From NCBI RefSeq assembly GCF_037976325.1, contig NZ_CP150265.1, positions 3,839,501 through 3,903,500 on the forward strand: a DNA stretch of 64,000 nucleotides, in the 5' to 3' direction. Below are positions 28,901 through 36,754 of this stretch, piece by piece (positions within the stretch are counted from its first letter, which is position 1; every line of letters starts with the position of its first letter). The DNA comes from Paenibacillus sp. FSL K6-3182 (GTDB lineage Bacteria; Bacillota; Bacilli; Paenibacillales; Paenibacillaceae). The position numbers and the translations under genes are program-made. The notes under the pieces are model-generated. The model was not told where the DNA came from, did not search any database, and saw only the letters and a program-made list of their open reading frames with translations.

Positions 28901-29590
28901 TTAGTGAAAGCATGTCCCAAAGGGACAAAAGCGTTAGATACTCTACCCTAACTCGAAAGCAACGATCAAGCTCCCACGTTAGTCCAGCTGCAGGTGTCCA
29001 ATGAGCGTAACTTTCAAATTCCTTAAAAAATATAGAGTTTGGGTGTGTTCGAAAAGCCCTTGGGGTTCCCCCGCATTAGTGAAAGCGTGTCCCAAAGGGA
29101 CGAAAGCGTTCGATGCTCTACCCTAACTCTCAAGTGCCGTTCAAGCTTCGACGTTAGTCCAGTTGCGGGTGTCCAGAGGGTGCAACCCTAAGGCCCTACC
29201 TTGGAAGAGAGGGTATGGGTGGGTTCGAACCCACCTTGGGGTTCCCCTTCATTAGTGAAAGCGTATCCCAAAGGGACGAAAGCGTTCGATACTCTACCCT
29301 AACTCATAAGCGACGGTCAAGCTCCCACGTTAATCCAGTTGCGGGTGTCCAGAGGGTGCAACCCTAGGGCCTTCTCTTGAAATGGAGGGTTTAGGTTGGT
29401 TCGAACCCACCTAGGGGTTCCCCATAATTAGTGAAAGCGTGTCCCAAAGGGACGAAAGCGTTCGATGCTCTACCCTAACTCATAAGCGCCGATCAAGCTC
29501 CCACGTTAGTCCAGTTGTGGGTGTCCAGAGGGTGCAACCCTTGGGGCCCTCCCTTGGAAGGGAGGGTTTGGGTGGGTTCGAAAAGCCTTT
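28901..29590 (+). repeat. Tandem array of four 176-bp repeat units
   Basis: Units begin with TTAGTGAAAGC at 28901, 29076, 29252 and 29428, giving periods of 175, 176 and 176 bp. Each contains a GTCCC-AAA-GGGAC hairpin flanked by GAAAGCG, a TCTACCCTAACTC segment and ACGTTAGTCCAG. Units 2-4 continue with GGGTGTCCAGAGGGTGCAACCC, a CCCTCCCTT-GG-AAGGGAGGG type hairpin (perfect in unit 4) and GGGTGGGTTCGAA. In units 2 and 3 the junction is the perfect 18-bp palindrome GGTGGGTTCGAACCCACC. Unit 1 has lost the AGGGTGCAACCCT and CCCTCCCTT hairpin region. No open reading frame is conserved across units. Confidence 0.9.
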
Positions 29591-29730
29591 AGGGTCGGGA
29601 GTTTTAAAAATCCTCAAAGATTTCACTTTAAAAAACCCTTAAGGGTTTGGGTGTAGTAGACCTGAAGGGTCTGGGTCTAAAAGCCCTTATGGGTTTGGGT
29701 GTAAAAAATCCTTAAAGGGTCTGGGTGCAT
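29591..29730 (+). repeat. Short 24-26-bp degenerate repeats ending the block
   Basis: Successive copies of a CCCTTAAGGGTTTGGGTGTAAAAA-like motif occur, with GGGT anchors at 29643, 29667, 29691 and 29717. Each is a small CCTT/AAGG hairpin plus a TGGGTGT tail. They abut the stop codon of the receiver-like gene and could act as its termination region. They mirror 28014-28100. Confidence 0.75.
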
Positions 29731-29731
29731 A

Positions 29732-30064
29732 TTATTGCCCAGCTATATTATTAATGAGAGCCTCCGGCATAGGACCATTAAACAGCTTGGTCTCTGCCGG
29801 CGCATTCGTTGAAAGCATATGGTACATTTGCATGCGACCAGCGGCACTTGAGGTGTGTAAGTATATTTGGCTTGGATAACGACCCGTTTCAACAATGTGG
29901 CGCACGACTTCGTAGCCAGTCGGCTGTGACCAGCCTAGATCGTAATCAAGTGATAAAATATCAATTTCCTCAAGGTCAATCAGCTGCTTGCACTCTTCTG
30001 CATTGCTTGCCAATACAAAACCTTTTGGACAAGTGCGATAATCGTCTAAATAAACATGAATCAT
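29732..30064 (-). CDS. Cyclic-phosphate processing receiver (Cyc-phos REC) domain protein
   Basis: This is a 110-residue single-domain protein. The N-terminal MIHVYLDDYRTCPKGFVLA, the NAEECKQLI segment and LSLDYDLG match the stand-alone receiver-like domain family predicted to process cyclic phosphates. The aspartates at the DD and DYD positions form the acidic pocket. No DNA-binding or kinase domain is attached. The start codon lies 28 bp after the Fpg-like stop. The biochemical function is not established. Confidence 0.75.
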   Translation of the reverse strand: MIHVYLDDYRTCPKGFVLASNAEECKQLIDLEEIDILSLDYDLGWSQPTGYEVVRHIVETGRYPSQIYLHTSSAAGRMQMYHMLSTNAPAETKLFNGPMPEALINNIAGQ

Positions 30065-30092
30065 AAATGAATCCCCCGTTCAACCGATAGAC

Positions 30093-30923
30093 TCAAAGCG
30101 CGATTAATCCCTCATCTTGTTGACAAGCAGGACAAGCATACGCTTTGCGGCCAGATACATCGATTTTCTCGATCACAGCACCACAGCGTGAACATGGTTG
30201 ACCCTCACGCTCGAAGACTTGAAAGTGATTCCGATGTTTTCCAGTTAAGCTATCTCCTTCAAAGAACGGATGCTCTCCCGCTCCTCCTTGTGAAATCGCT
30301 TCCTTTAGTACATTATGCATCGCTGCGTATAGGCGTTCCCATGCTTCGTTTTCTAATACTGGAACTTTAGTGTCAGGGCGAATTGCTGCGGCAAAACAAA
30401 TCTCATCCGCATATGCAGCACCAATTCCAGAAATCACGTTTTGGTCGCTAAGAGCGGTTCTGATTGCTACACGTTTTTTGGCAAATAGTGCAATGAAACG
30501 ATCCACTGTCACTCTTTTGTCCAATGCATCTGGTCCTAGGCGTCCAAGTTTCCCTTCGACTTCCTTCACAGTCAACAGCTGCAAATCATCTGCACGCAAA
30601 CCGACTCCATACAATACGGCTTCACCGAAATGCAGTTTCATCTGAACGTTGCGATCAGGTTTGTCAGACTCGCTTCCTCTATACAAATAAGCCCCTTGCC
30701 CCAAATGAAGCAATAGACGTTTTCCATTATCCAAGTGCAAAACTAAATGCAAACCTCTTCTTTCAACAAACCATACAACTTTACCAACCACGTCACGCTC
30801 AATTTGTTCTTCACTTGCTTGAAAAACTTTACCATTTGTTATCTCGATACCGGTAATTTGGGCGCCAGCGAATTGCTCCGCCAATAAAGCCCGATAATTT
30901 TCCAGTTCCGGCAATTCATGCAT
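30093..30923 (-). CDS. Fpg/Nei-family DNA glycosylase-like protein with His in place of Pro1
   Basis: This protein has 276 residues from the ATG at 30923 (MHELPELENYR). It carries the Fpg/Nei fold: GKRLLLHLGQGAYL, the H2TH region ISGIGAAYADEICF and a C-terminal zinc finger with CSRC and CPAC. In active Fpg/Nei enzymes Met is removed and Pro1 forms the Schiff base, with Glu2 assisting. Here Glu is kept but Pro is replaced by His, and Met-His is not normally processed. The protein may lack glycosylase/lyase chemistry or use another residue. An upstream ATG at 30968 would overlap the HAD stop and is unlikely. Confidence 0.8.
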   Translation of the reverse strand: MHELPELENYRALLAEQFAGAQITGIEITNGKVFQASEEQIERDVVGKVVWFVERRGLHLVLHLDNGKRLLLHLGQGAYLYRGSESDKPDRNVQMKLHFGEAVLYGVGLRADDLQLLTVKEVEGKLGRLGPDALDKRVTVDRFIALFAKKRVAIRTALSDQNVISGIGAAYADEICFAAAIRPDTKVPVLENEAWERLYAAMHNVLKEAISQGGAGEHPFFEGDSLTGKHRNHFQVFEREGQPCSRCGAVIEKIDVSGRKAYACPACQQDEGLIAL

Positions 30924-30961
30924 GAAAGCTCGCTTCCTTCCTATTTTCTTCGTTATAAGTC

Positions 30962-31774
30962 TTAACAATCTCTATGATCAGATATATAAGAACGAAGCTC
31001 TTCTAAATGATTGCAAATGACAGTTGGTTTGCACCCTGCCTGCTCCATATAATACTCGATATTTTGCGCTGTTGTAAGCCCGGTCAGTACAAGAATCGTA
31101 CCGCATCCAGCAGCTGCTCCAAAAGCGATGTCTGTTGCCAAATTGTCGCCTACTACCCATGTTTCATCAGCGCTTAAGCCAATCGATCTTAATGAATAGC
31201 TCATAAGAATGGATGATGGTTTGCCAATGAGTACAGGTTCTTTGCCGCCCGCTGCCTTCAACATAGCTCCAATAGAGCCTGCTCCCGGAATGAGTCCATC
31301 ACTGGATGGCAGCAGCAAATCAGGATTTGTCATAACGAATTCAGCCCCACTGTGAATATACCGAACGGCCTTCGTTAATCGCTCGTAAGTGAACGAACGG
31401 TCAATTCCTTGTAAAACAAAATCCGGTTGTTCCTCTGTGAGAATTAAACCTGCTTCTTGCACGGCCTGTTTTAGTCCAGCCTCACCAACGACAAATACGG
31501 ATGCACCTGGCTTAATCGAAGCGATATGCTCAGAAGCCGCTTGCGCGGATGTGTATACCTCATCAGCAGCAGCTGGAATACCCATTTTCATTAGCCTTTC
31601 AGCAACCTCATCGGGTGTAGAAGAGGAGTTGTTTGTAACAAAGCGATATGGAAGCTTAATCTCTCTCAAATAAGTGATGAGTTCAGCTGCACCAGTAATT
31701 TGATGAGTACCGTGATATAACGTTCCGTCAAGATCAATTAATAAGCCGCGCATGGCAGGCAGTCCCGTTGTCAT
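30962..31774 (-). CDS. HAD-superfamily IIA phosphatase (NagD/AraL-like)
   Basis: This 270-residue HAD phosphatase has motif I DLDGTLYHG, motif II TNNSS, a large C2 cap domain, the motif III lysine in IGKPS and motif IV VGDNLATDIAFGAAAG. Relatives dephosphorylate sugar phosphates or nucleotides nonspecifically. It is followed at 38 bp by the Fpg-like gene. A short inverted-repeat element lies just upstream of its start. Confidence 0.88.
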   Translation of the reverse strand: MTTGLPAMRGLLIDLDGTLYHGTHQITGAAELITYLREIKLPYRFVTNNSSSTPDEVAERLMKMGIPAAADEVYTSAQAASEHIASIKPGASVFVVGEAGLKQAVQEAGLILTEEQPDFVLQGIDRSFTYERLTKAVRYIHSGAEFVMTNPDLLLPSSDGLIPGAGSIGAMLKAAGGKEPVLIGKPSSILMSYSLRSIGLSADETWVVGDNLATDIAFGAAAGCGTILVLTGLTTAQNIEYYMEQAGCKPTVICNHLEELRSYISDHRDC

Positions 31775-31793
31775 CGTTGTTTTCCTCCCAAGG

Positions 31794-31880
31794 GTAAACG
31801 GCAGTCGCCACTATAGTGGTCAAGCTTACGTTTTCCGTTGAAAGATAAGCTATATAGTTGAGCTGCAGCTGTCTGTTTAC
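31794..31880. repeat. 87-bp MITE-like element with GTAAAC terminal inverted repeats
   Basis: The segment starts GTAAACGGCAG and ends, as reverse complement, GTAAACAGACAG. Inside are the palindrome CCACTATAGTGG and several AAGCTTA/TAAGCT segments. It lies between mrfB and the HAD gene and codes for nothing. The compact bounded form suggests a dispersed miniature element, but copies elsewhere cannot be checked here. Confidence 0.45.
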
Positions 31881-31909
31881 GCTTTTATCCCATTTTAAAA
31901 AGTAGCTTC

Positions 31910-33211
31910 TTAATGAACATGTTTGGTTGATTTGCGGCGCAGCCTTGCTATTCGATTACGCAAAGCATCGAGCTCCGCTCTTTTTTTGGCATCGTGCCGA
32001 ATGAGCTGCGAATGATTCAGTGCATGTTCAAAAGCTGCATTCGCATATCCTAAAGCTGACTCAAAATCTTTGATCTTATGCTCATAATACATGGCAAGCT
32101 CAATGCTTGCTTCATGGGCAGCAGATCCAAAATGATTAGAAGAATGAATAATAGCCTTCTGCCACAATAACACAGCACGATCCCAATTTCCAGCCTTCTT
32201 GTCCCGCGCGGCAAGCATGACTAGTGTAGAAGGTTTTGAGTTTTCTTCCTTCATGGCCAGATCGAATAAATGATCAGGAAGCTCCATTTTTCCCATACGC
32301 TCTAGCCAAAGACCTGTGCGCACCATCTCCTCAGGCTCATCAGGCAACGGAATATACAACTTAATCGTTCCGTTTAACAAATGTCCAAATCGAATCGCTA
32401 GACAAGCTAGGGATAACATATCTATTTCGTTATGGCGAAAAACTCCCTCAAGCGGTGCTGGATCTCCATTCGCCAGAAATTGAAAATAAAGCTGAGGAGC
32501 GAGTGATCCTGGAACGTCATCCTCCCGGTGAATACCGAGCCGCTCTTCTTCAACATGGCTCAATTTACACGAAACGAGCGTATTACGCCATATCGATCTT
32601 GCAGGATGCAAGAAATCAAGATGCTGAGGTTCCCACATTTTTTGGCCAAGTCCATTCATAATAAAACGATTTTGAACAAGTGGCCAATCGAAGGTTTTTC
32701 CGTTGTAGGTGGACAAAAAAGTATAATCGTTCAGCTTCCCCATCAAATAATGAAGCATTGCCCGCTCTTCAGCAGGATGCCTGATTAACGCTTGCTCGAT
32801 GACAAATTGGTCCTTTGACAAATAGCCTATGCCAACCATGAAAGGAACGTTCCCTGCTCCAACGCCTAAACCTGTCGTTTCCAAATCGAGAAACATGATT
32901 TGTTCCGCAGATGTTAAAGAATCAGGATGAAATGCTGATAAGGCAGGTGCAGCCTCGTGCAACTCTACTAATGCATGATGACCATGGCGAAAATCTGACG
33001 GATAAATGATTTTTCGGAGCAAAAAGCTTCCAATTTCATTCGTAACCAGCTTGACATCGAAGGTCTCCCACACGGGTGAAAGCCATTCTTCATCATCTTC
33101 CGGCAGCTGTGCCACCTTCTCTTCAGTGGCAGGAACCACCGCCCCTGGCTGGTTCTCTTCCTCGCGGATGTTTCCCCGCAAACGATTCATTTTATCGCGT
33201 AATAAGCTCAT
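31910..33211 (-). CDS. mrfB: Mitomycin repair factor B, DnaQ-like exonuclease (YprB)
   Basis: This 433-residue protein has a DEDD exonuclease (RNase H-like) domain in its N-terminal half: DLETTG for the first metal Asp, YNGKTFDWPLV for the second and a HNEIDMLSL motif for the last. The C-terminal region is helical and TPR-like. In B. subtilis MrfB acts with the helicase MrfA in excision of mitomycin C adducts. The start ATG overlaps the stop of a small upstream ORF and has an SD GGAGGG. The operon order mrfA then mrfB is the same as in B. subtilis. Confidence 0.9.
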   Translation of the reverse strand: MSLLRDKMNRLRGNIREEENQPGAVVPATEEKVAQLPEDDEEWLSPVWETFDVKLVTNEIGSFLLRKIIYPSDFRHGHHALVELHEAAPALSAFHPDSLTSAEQIMFLDLETTGLGVGAGNVPFMVGIGYLSKDQFVIEQALIRHPAEERAMLHYLMGKLNDYTFLSTYNGKTFDWPLVQNRFIMNGLGQKMWEPQHLDFLHPARSIWRNTLVSCKLSHVEEERLGIHREDDVPGSLAPQLYFQFLANGDPAPLEGVFRHNEIDMLSLACLAIRFGHLLNGTIKLYIPLPDEPEEMVRTGLWLERMGKMELPDHLFDLAMKEENSKPSTLVMLAARDKKAGNWDRAVLLWQKAIIHSSNHFGSAAHEASIELAMYYEHKIKDFESALGYANAAFEHALNHSQLIRHDAKKRAELDALRNRIARLRRKSTKHVH

Positions 33212-33339
33212 CGATTGCCCTCCGCTTCATTAAGAAGATAACATGTTTGCTTTGACACACCAATCTCATGAAGCGGTCCTAGCGGAGCGAGATGAGCGAG
33301 CTGCATTTCGTACTTGGCAATATAACCCTTCATAATCAT
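33208..33339 (-). CDS. Small 43-residue ORF between mrfA and mrfB
   Basis: The ATG at 33339 overlaps the mrfA stop (TTATGATT) and the TGA at 33208 overlaps the mrfB ATG (CGATGAGC), so all three frames are chained by ATGA junctions. An SD (TTGAGGTC) precedes it. The product begins MIMKGYIAKYEMQLAHLAPL and ends NEAEGNR; it is soluble, with no known motif. It fills the whole gap, and tight coupling on both sides is the main argument that it is translated. It could instead only be a bridge that couples translation of mrfB to mrfA. Confidence 0.6.
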   Translation of the reverse strand: MIMKGYIAKYEMQLAHLAPLGPLHEIGVSKQTCYLLNEAEGNR

Positions 33340-35585
33340 AATGACCTCAACAGATCTAAGCTTGTTTGTTTTGCATGAATTCCATATATTTCAGTGCCAA
33401 TACAAGACGGACAACCATCTTCGCATGGACATTTTCGGATTAATTTTATTGCAGCTTCTTTTACTTCATCAAACCGTTTATATACGTCCTCGGCTAGTCC
33501 AATTCCCCCAGGGTAGTGGTCATATATGAAAATCGTAGGAAGCTGCGTATGCTCGGCTCTGATTTGTGAAACGACATGAATATCATTTCGGTCACACATT
33601 ACATGAATAGGTACAATATGCCTAAGCACATTCGCTATTCCAAGAAGCAGCTGTTCTAGCGTTTTCGTTTCAATCGCTGGGTCAACCTCTTTCAATTCTA
33701 TCCAAGTCGCGCTGGTATGCAATTCATCTTCCGGTAGATTCACTTGGCCGTATCCGATATTTTCAAAACTCGTCAATCGAATTTTCTTAAAAAGTGTTGC
33801 GAGAAAATTCACGACAACATCTCCATATATTATGGATGAAGATCGCTTGCTCTCTATCCTATCCTCTGCTAATACTTTAAGCTTTACCGCCAGATTGGCA
33901 TCTGTATAATACTCTACATCGACTTTTCGAACATATGCCTTCTTATGCTCCCAATCCAGCTTTTCAACTTGGAATTGAACACCTTCATGTAAATAAATGG
34001 CTTCATCGTGCAAAAGAGTCATAGCGCTAAAACGGTCCATTTCCCCAATGATTCTCACGTTTGCAGTTTCTGACTGGTCGATGATAACTACATTTTCCTG
34101 TGCGGCAGAACGTAGACTTACTTCACTAGCTGGGAAAGCCAGATTAGCCCAATAAAACGTATCAGCTGCTTGAGTGAGTACTCGTTCTTCTACCAGATAC
34201 TCCAATATGTCTACTATTTCTATTGAACCGAATTGTTCTCCCTTTTTAAAAGGCAGCTCATAGGCGGCACAACGAACGTGATCAACTAGAATGAGTAAGT
34301 TTTCCGGATTGATTCTAGCGGATTCCGGGGATCGATCAAAGAAGTATTCGGGGTTTTGGACAATATACTGGTCAATAGGCGTATTGCTGGCTACCATTAG
34401 TACAAGTGCTTCTCCATGTCGTCTTCCAGCTCGTCCAGCCTGCTGCCATGTACTTGCAACGCTCCCAGGATAACCTGTCATAATACAGACCTGCAGCTGT
34501 CCAATGTCTACACCTAGTTCTAAAGCATTTGTGCTGACCACGCCTAATATTTCGCCGTTTCTTAATCCTCTTTCAATTTCTCGTCTTTGATTTGGCAAGT
34601 AGCCGCCACGGTAGCCTCGTATGGATTTAGTGCCGATTTCATTTTTAACCAGTTCCTGTATATGGCTTAAAATAATTTCTACTCTTACCCGGCTGCGAGC
34701 AAAAACAATCGTCTGTATTTTGTTCGTCAAAAATTCCTTCGCTAACTGATTAACCTCTACAGTAGAGCTTTTTCGTATATTGAGCGGCTTATTTACAATG
34801 GGCGGGTTGTAAAAAACAAAATGTTTCCGTCCTCTTGGCGCGCCGTTATCATCAATTAACCGCATAGGATTCCCTGTCAATTGTTCTGCTAGCTCCTTAG
34901 GGTTGGCTATTGTGGCAGATGTACAAATAAACAGTGGATTGCTACCATAAAACTTGCATATGCGTTTGAGCCTTCGAATGACATTTGCTACATGACTTCC
35001 GAATACGCCTCTATACGTATGAAGCTCGTCAATAACGATATATTTAAGATTGCTAAATAAACTTACCCATTTTGTATGATGTGGAAGGATAGCGGAATGC
35101 AGCATATCCGGGTTCGTGATGACTATATGTCCTACATTTCTTACAATCGTTCGAATAGCAGGCGAAGTATCGCCGTCATAGGTAAAGCTTTTAATATCAA
35201 TTCCCATTTCGTTTATCATTTCAGTTAATTCACTTTTCTGATCTTGTGCAAGAGCTTTCGTTGGGAATAAATATAAAGCTCGACTGCCGTCGTCTTCCGC
35301 TATCGCTTGTAACACTGGAAGGTTATAACAAAGCGTTTTTCCAGAAGCGGTCGGAGTTACAGCGACTATATTTTCACCTTTACGTATCGTTTCGTAGGCT
35401 GAGTGCTGGTGTGTATATAAATGCTCTATTCCTCTTTTTGCGAAAGCCGATTTAATTCTTGGATCAACGCTTTCTGGCAGAGGTTTTGTTTTTGCCTCTT
35501 GAGGCTCTATTTCAGTCCAATTTATAATATTTTCATTGGCTCGTAAATTTTGGATCATTTCTGAAAGTGATTTCTTTTTTATCAT
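33336..35585 (-). CDS. mrfA: Mitomycin repair factor A, DEAD/DEAH-box helicase (YprA)
   Basis: This 749-residue superfamily 2 helicase has the motif I TPTASGKT, the DEAH-position motif DELHTYRG, SAT and the QAGRAGRRHG motif VI. The C-terminal DUF1998 (MrfA) domain contains the zinc-binding cysteines CPCEDGCPSC. It unwinds DNA 3'-5' in the mitomycin C-specific repair pathway with MrfB. It is the first gene of the operon. No clear LexA box was found upstream of it, although an extensive search was not possible. Confidence 0.93.
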   Translation of the reverse strand: MIKKKSLSEMIQNLRANENIINWTEIEPQEAKTKPLPESVDPRIKSAFAKRGIEHLYTHQHSAYETIRKGENIVAVTPTASGKTLCYNLPVLQAIAEDDGSRALYLFPTKALAQDQKSELTEMINEMGIDIKSFTYDGDTSPAIRTIVRNVGHIVITNPDMLHSAILPHHTKWVSLFSNLKYIVIDELHTYRGVFGSHVANVIRRLKRICKFYGSNPLFICTSATIANPKELAEQLTGNPMRLIDDNGAPRGRKHFVFYNPPIVNKPLNIRKSSTVEVNQLAKEFLTNKIQTIVFARSRVRVEIILSHIQELVKNEIGTKSIRGYRGGYLPNQRREIERGLRNGEILGVVSTNALELGVDIGQLQVCIMTGYPGSVASTWQQAGRAGRRHGEALVLMVASNTPIDQYIVQNPEYFFDRSPESARINPENLLILVDHVRCAAYELPFKKGEQFGSIEIVDILEYLVEERVLTQAADTFYWANLAFPASEVSLRSAAQENVVIIDQSETANVRIIGEMDRFSAMTLLHDEAIYLHEGVQFQVEKLDWEHKKAYVRKVDVEYYTDANLAVKLKVLAEDRIESKRSSSIIYGDVVVNFLATLFKKIRLTSFENIGYGQVNLPEDELHTSATWIELKEVDPAIETKTLEQLLLGIANVLRHIVPIHVMCDRNDIHVVSQIRAEHTQLPTIFIYDHYPGGIGLAEDVYKRFDEVKEAAIKLIRKCPCEDGCPSCIGTEIYGIHAKQTSLDLLRSL

Positions 35586-35715
35586 TTCTTAGCACCTCAC
35601 TATACCCTATATATTAGCGAATATCTGTTCCCTTTACTAGTCTTTAGTTCTGGATATACAGTGCCAAAGAAAAACTGGTTGCTTGCCATAGGCTTGTTGA
35701 CATCCACCTATCAAA

Positions 35716-35744
35716 TTGACACACGAAACAAAAACCAATATAGT
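35716..35744 (+). promoter_or_regulatory. Promoter of the sdpRI-like operon
   Basis: Perfect -35 TTGACA (35716-35721) and -10 TATAGT (35739-35744) are separated by 17 bp, about 75 bp before the sdpR start. Confidence 0.8.
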
Positions 35745-35759
35745 AAATTTATATTATAA

Positions 35760-35783
35760 TTAGATGGTTGTTTAAATATCTAA
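35760..35783. promoter_or_regulatory. Candidate SdpR operator
   Basis: TTAGAT (35760-35765) and ATCTAA (35778-35783) form an inverted repeat with 12-bp spacing, placed just downstream of the -10 element. This is where an ArsR-family autorepressor would block its own transcription. It is an inference from position and symmetry only. Confidence 0.5.
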
Positions 35784-35817
35784 CGACTTCAAAAGTCAGC
35801 TGGAAAGGACAGCTTAC

Positions 35818-36105
35818 ATGTCAATCAATTTAGCCTTTAAGGCACTATCTGACCCTACTCGCAGAAAGATTTTAGAACTATTGCGAGAACGTGACTTAAC
35901 TGCTGGAGAAATAGCCGACCATTTTCAAATGACTAAGCCCAGCATCTCTCATCATCTTAGCTTGTTAAAGCAAGCAGAGCTTGTATCCGATGAACGGCAA
36001 GGCCAGCATATTTATTATTCACTTAACACTGCTGTCTTCCACGACTTAATGGACTGGATGAATTCCTTTCAACAGAGCGAATCCGAAGGGATTGTAGAGA
36101 AATGA
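35818..36105 (+). CDS. sdpR: ArsR-family autorepressor, SdpR-like
   Basis: This 95-residue winged-helix protein has the ArsR start NLAFKALSDPTRRKILELL and the recognition helix MTKPSISHHLSLLKQAEL. There is no metal-binding Cys motif, as expected for SdpR, which is controlled by sequestration at the membrane by SdpI rather than by metal. It overlaps the next gene by 4 bp (ATGA). No SdpC toxin gene is in the neighbourhood. Confidence 0.88.
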   Translation: MSINLAFKALSDPTRRKILELLRERDLTAGEIADHFQMTKPSISHHLSLLKQAELVSDERQGQHIYYSLNTAVFHDLMDWMNSFQQSESEGIVEK

Positions 36106-36713
36106 AAGCAAGTATCTTCTCTTGGATTATTGTTGCCATTGCATTAGTCGCGAGCATCGTAACCTATCCCGATTTACCCGAGCAAATGGCGATTTACTGG
36201 GATATGAATATTGAATTCGATGGATTGGCGCATAAAGCATTTACCTTGCTGCTTTTACCAGCATTTATGGTCATCTTAATTGTCATCCTTCCAAAAAAAC
36301 ATGCTTCCCAAAATCAAAAGCCTAATCTTCACACGGTTCAAAATGTAGTCTTGATCAGCTTGCTCGTGCTTCACGGTGTTACCATTGCATCTGGTTACGG
36401 ACTCATTATTGATATTACCAAAGTCATCATTACTATCATTGGTATTATTTTCACAGTGGCAGGCTTGTATATGCCCCATTTTCAACCAAACAGCTATATT
36501 GGCATAAAGACCGTTAATACGCTTGGCAGTGAAGACGTTTGGAAAAAAACACATCGAGCAGCATCCAAATTTTATGTGGTTGGCGGATTGCTGATGATTG
36601 TCTCGTCTTTTATTCCAAACCCTTACCAAATGTTCATATTTTTCGGTATTGTTGTCATCATCGTATTAGCGTCTGTATTTCTATCGTTTCACTTTGGCAA
36701 AGATAACAAATAA
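36102..36713 (+). CDS. sdpI: SdpI/DUF1648-family membrane immunity protein
   Basis: This 203-residue polytopic membrane protein has about six helices. The N-terminal DUF1648-like segment (YPDLPEQMAIYWDMN) is followed by the SdpI signature GLYMPHFQPNSYIGIKTV and WKKTHRAASKF. In B. subtilis SdpI confers immunity to the SdpC peptide toxin and recruits SdpR to the membrane. Here the pair stands without the toxin operon sdpABC, so it may protect against foreign toxin or have another signal role. Confidence 0.88.
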   Translation: MKASIFSWIIVAIALVASIVTYPDLPEQMAIYWDMNIEFDGLAHKAFTLLLLPAFMVILIVILPKKHASQNQKPNLHTVQNVVLISLLVLHGVTIASGYGLIIDITKVIITIIGIIFTVAGLYMPHFQPNSYIGIKTVNTLGSEDVWKKTHRAASKFYVVGGLLMIVSSFIPNPYQMFIFFGIVVIIVLASVFLSFHFGKDNK

Positions 36714-36714
36714 A

Positions 36715-36754
36715 GCAAAAACGCGAGGAAATCCTCACGTTTTTGCTTTTTTTT
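36715..36754. terminator. Bidirectional terminator between sdpI and rnz
   Basis: GCAAAAACG-C-GAGGA and TCCTC-A-CGTTTTTGC form a 14-bp stem with AA loop, followed by eight T on the plus strand. The A-rich left arm also gives a T-tail for rnz on the minus strand, and its stop lies inside the T-run. Confidence 0.9.

Noticed and set aside
29221..29240. GGTGGGTTCGAACCCACC looks like a tRNA T-arm
   Set aside because: No acceptor stem, D-arm or anticodon arm of tRNA size surrounds it. The palindrome is a recurrent part of the repeat unit.
28901..29590. Possible CRISPR array
   Set aside because: Units are 176 bp, near-identical throughout, with no alternation of short repeats and unique spacers and no cas genes nearby.
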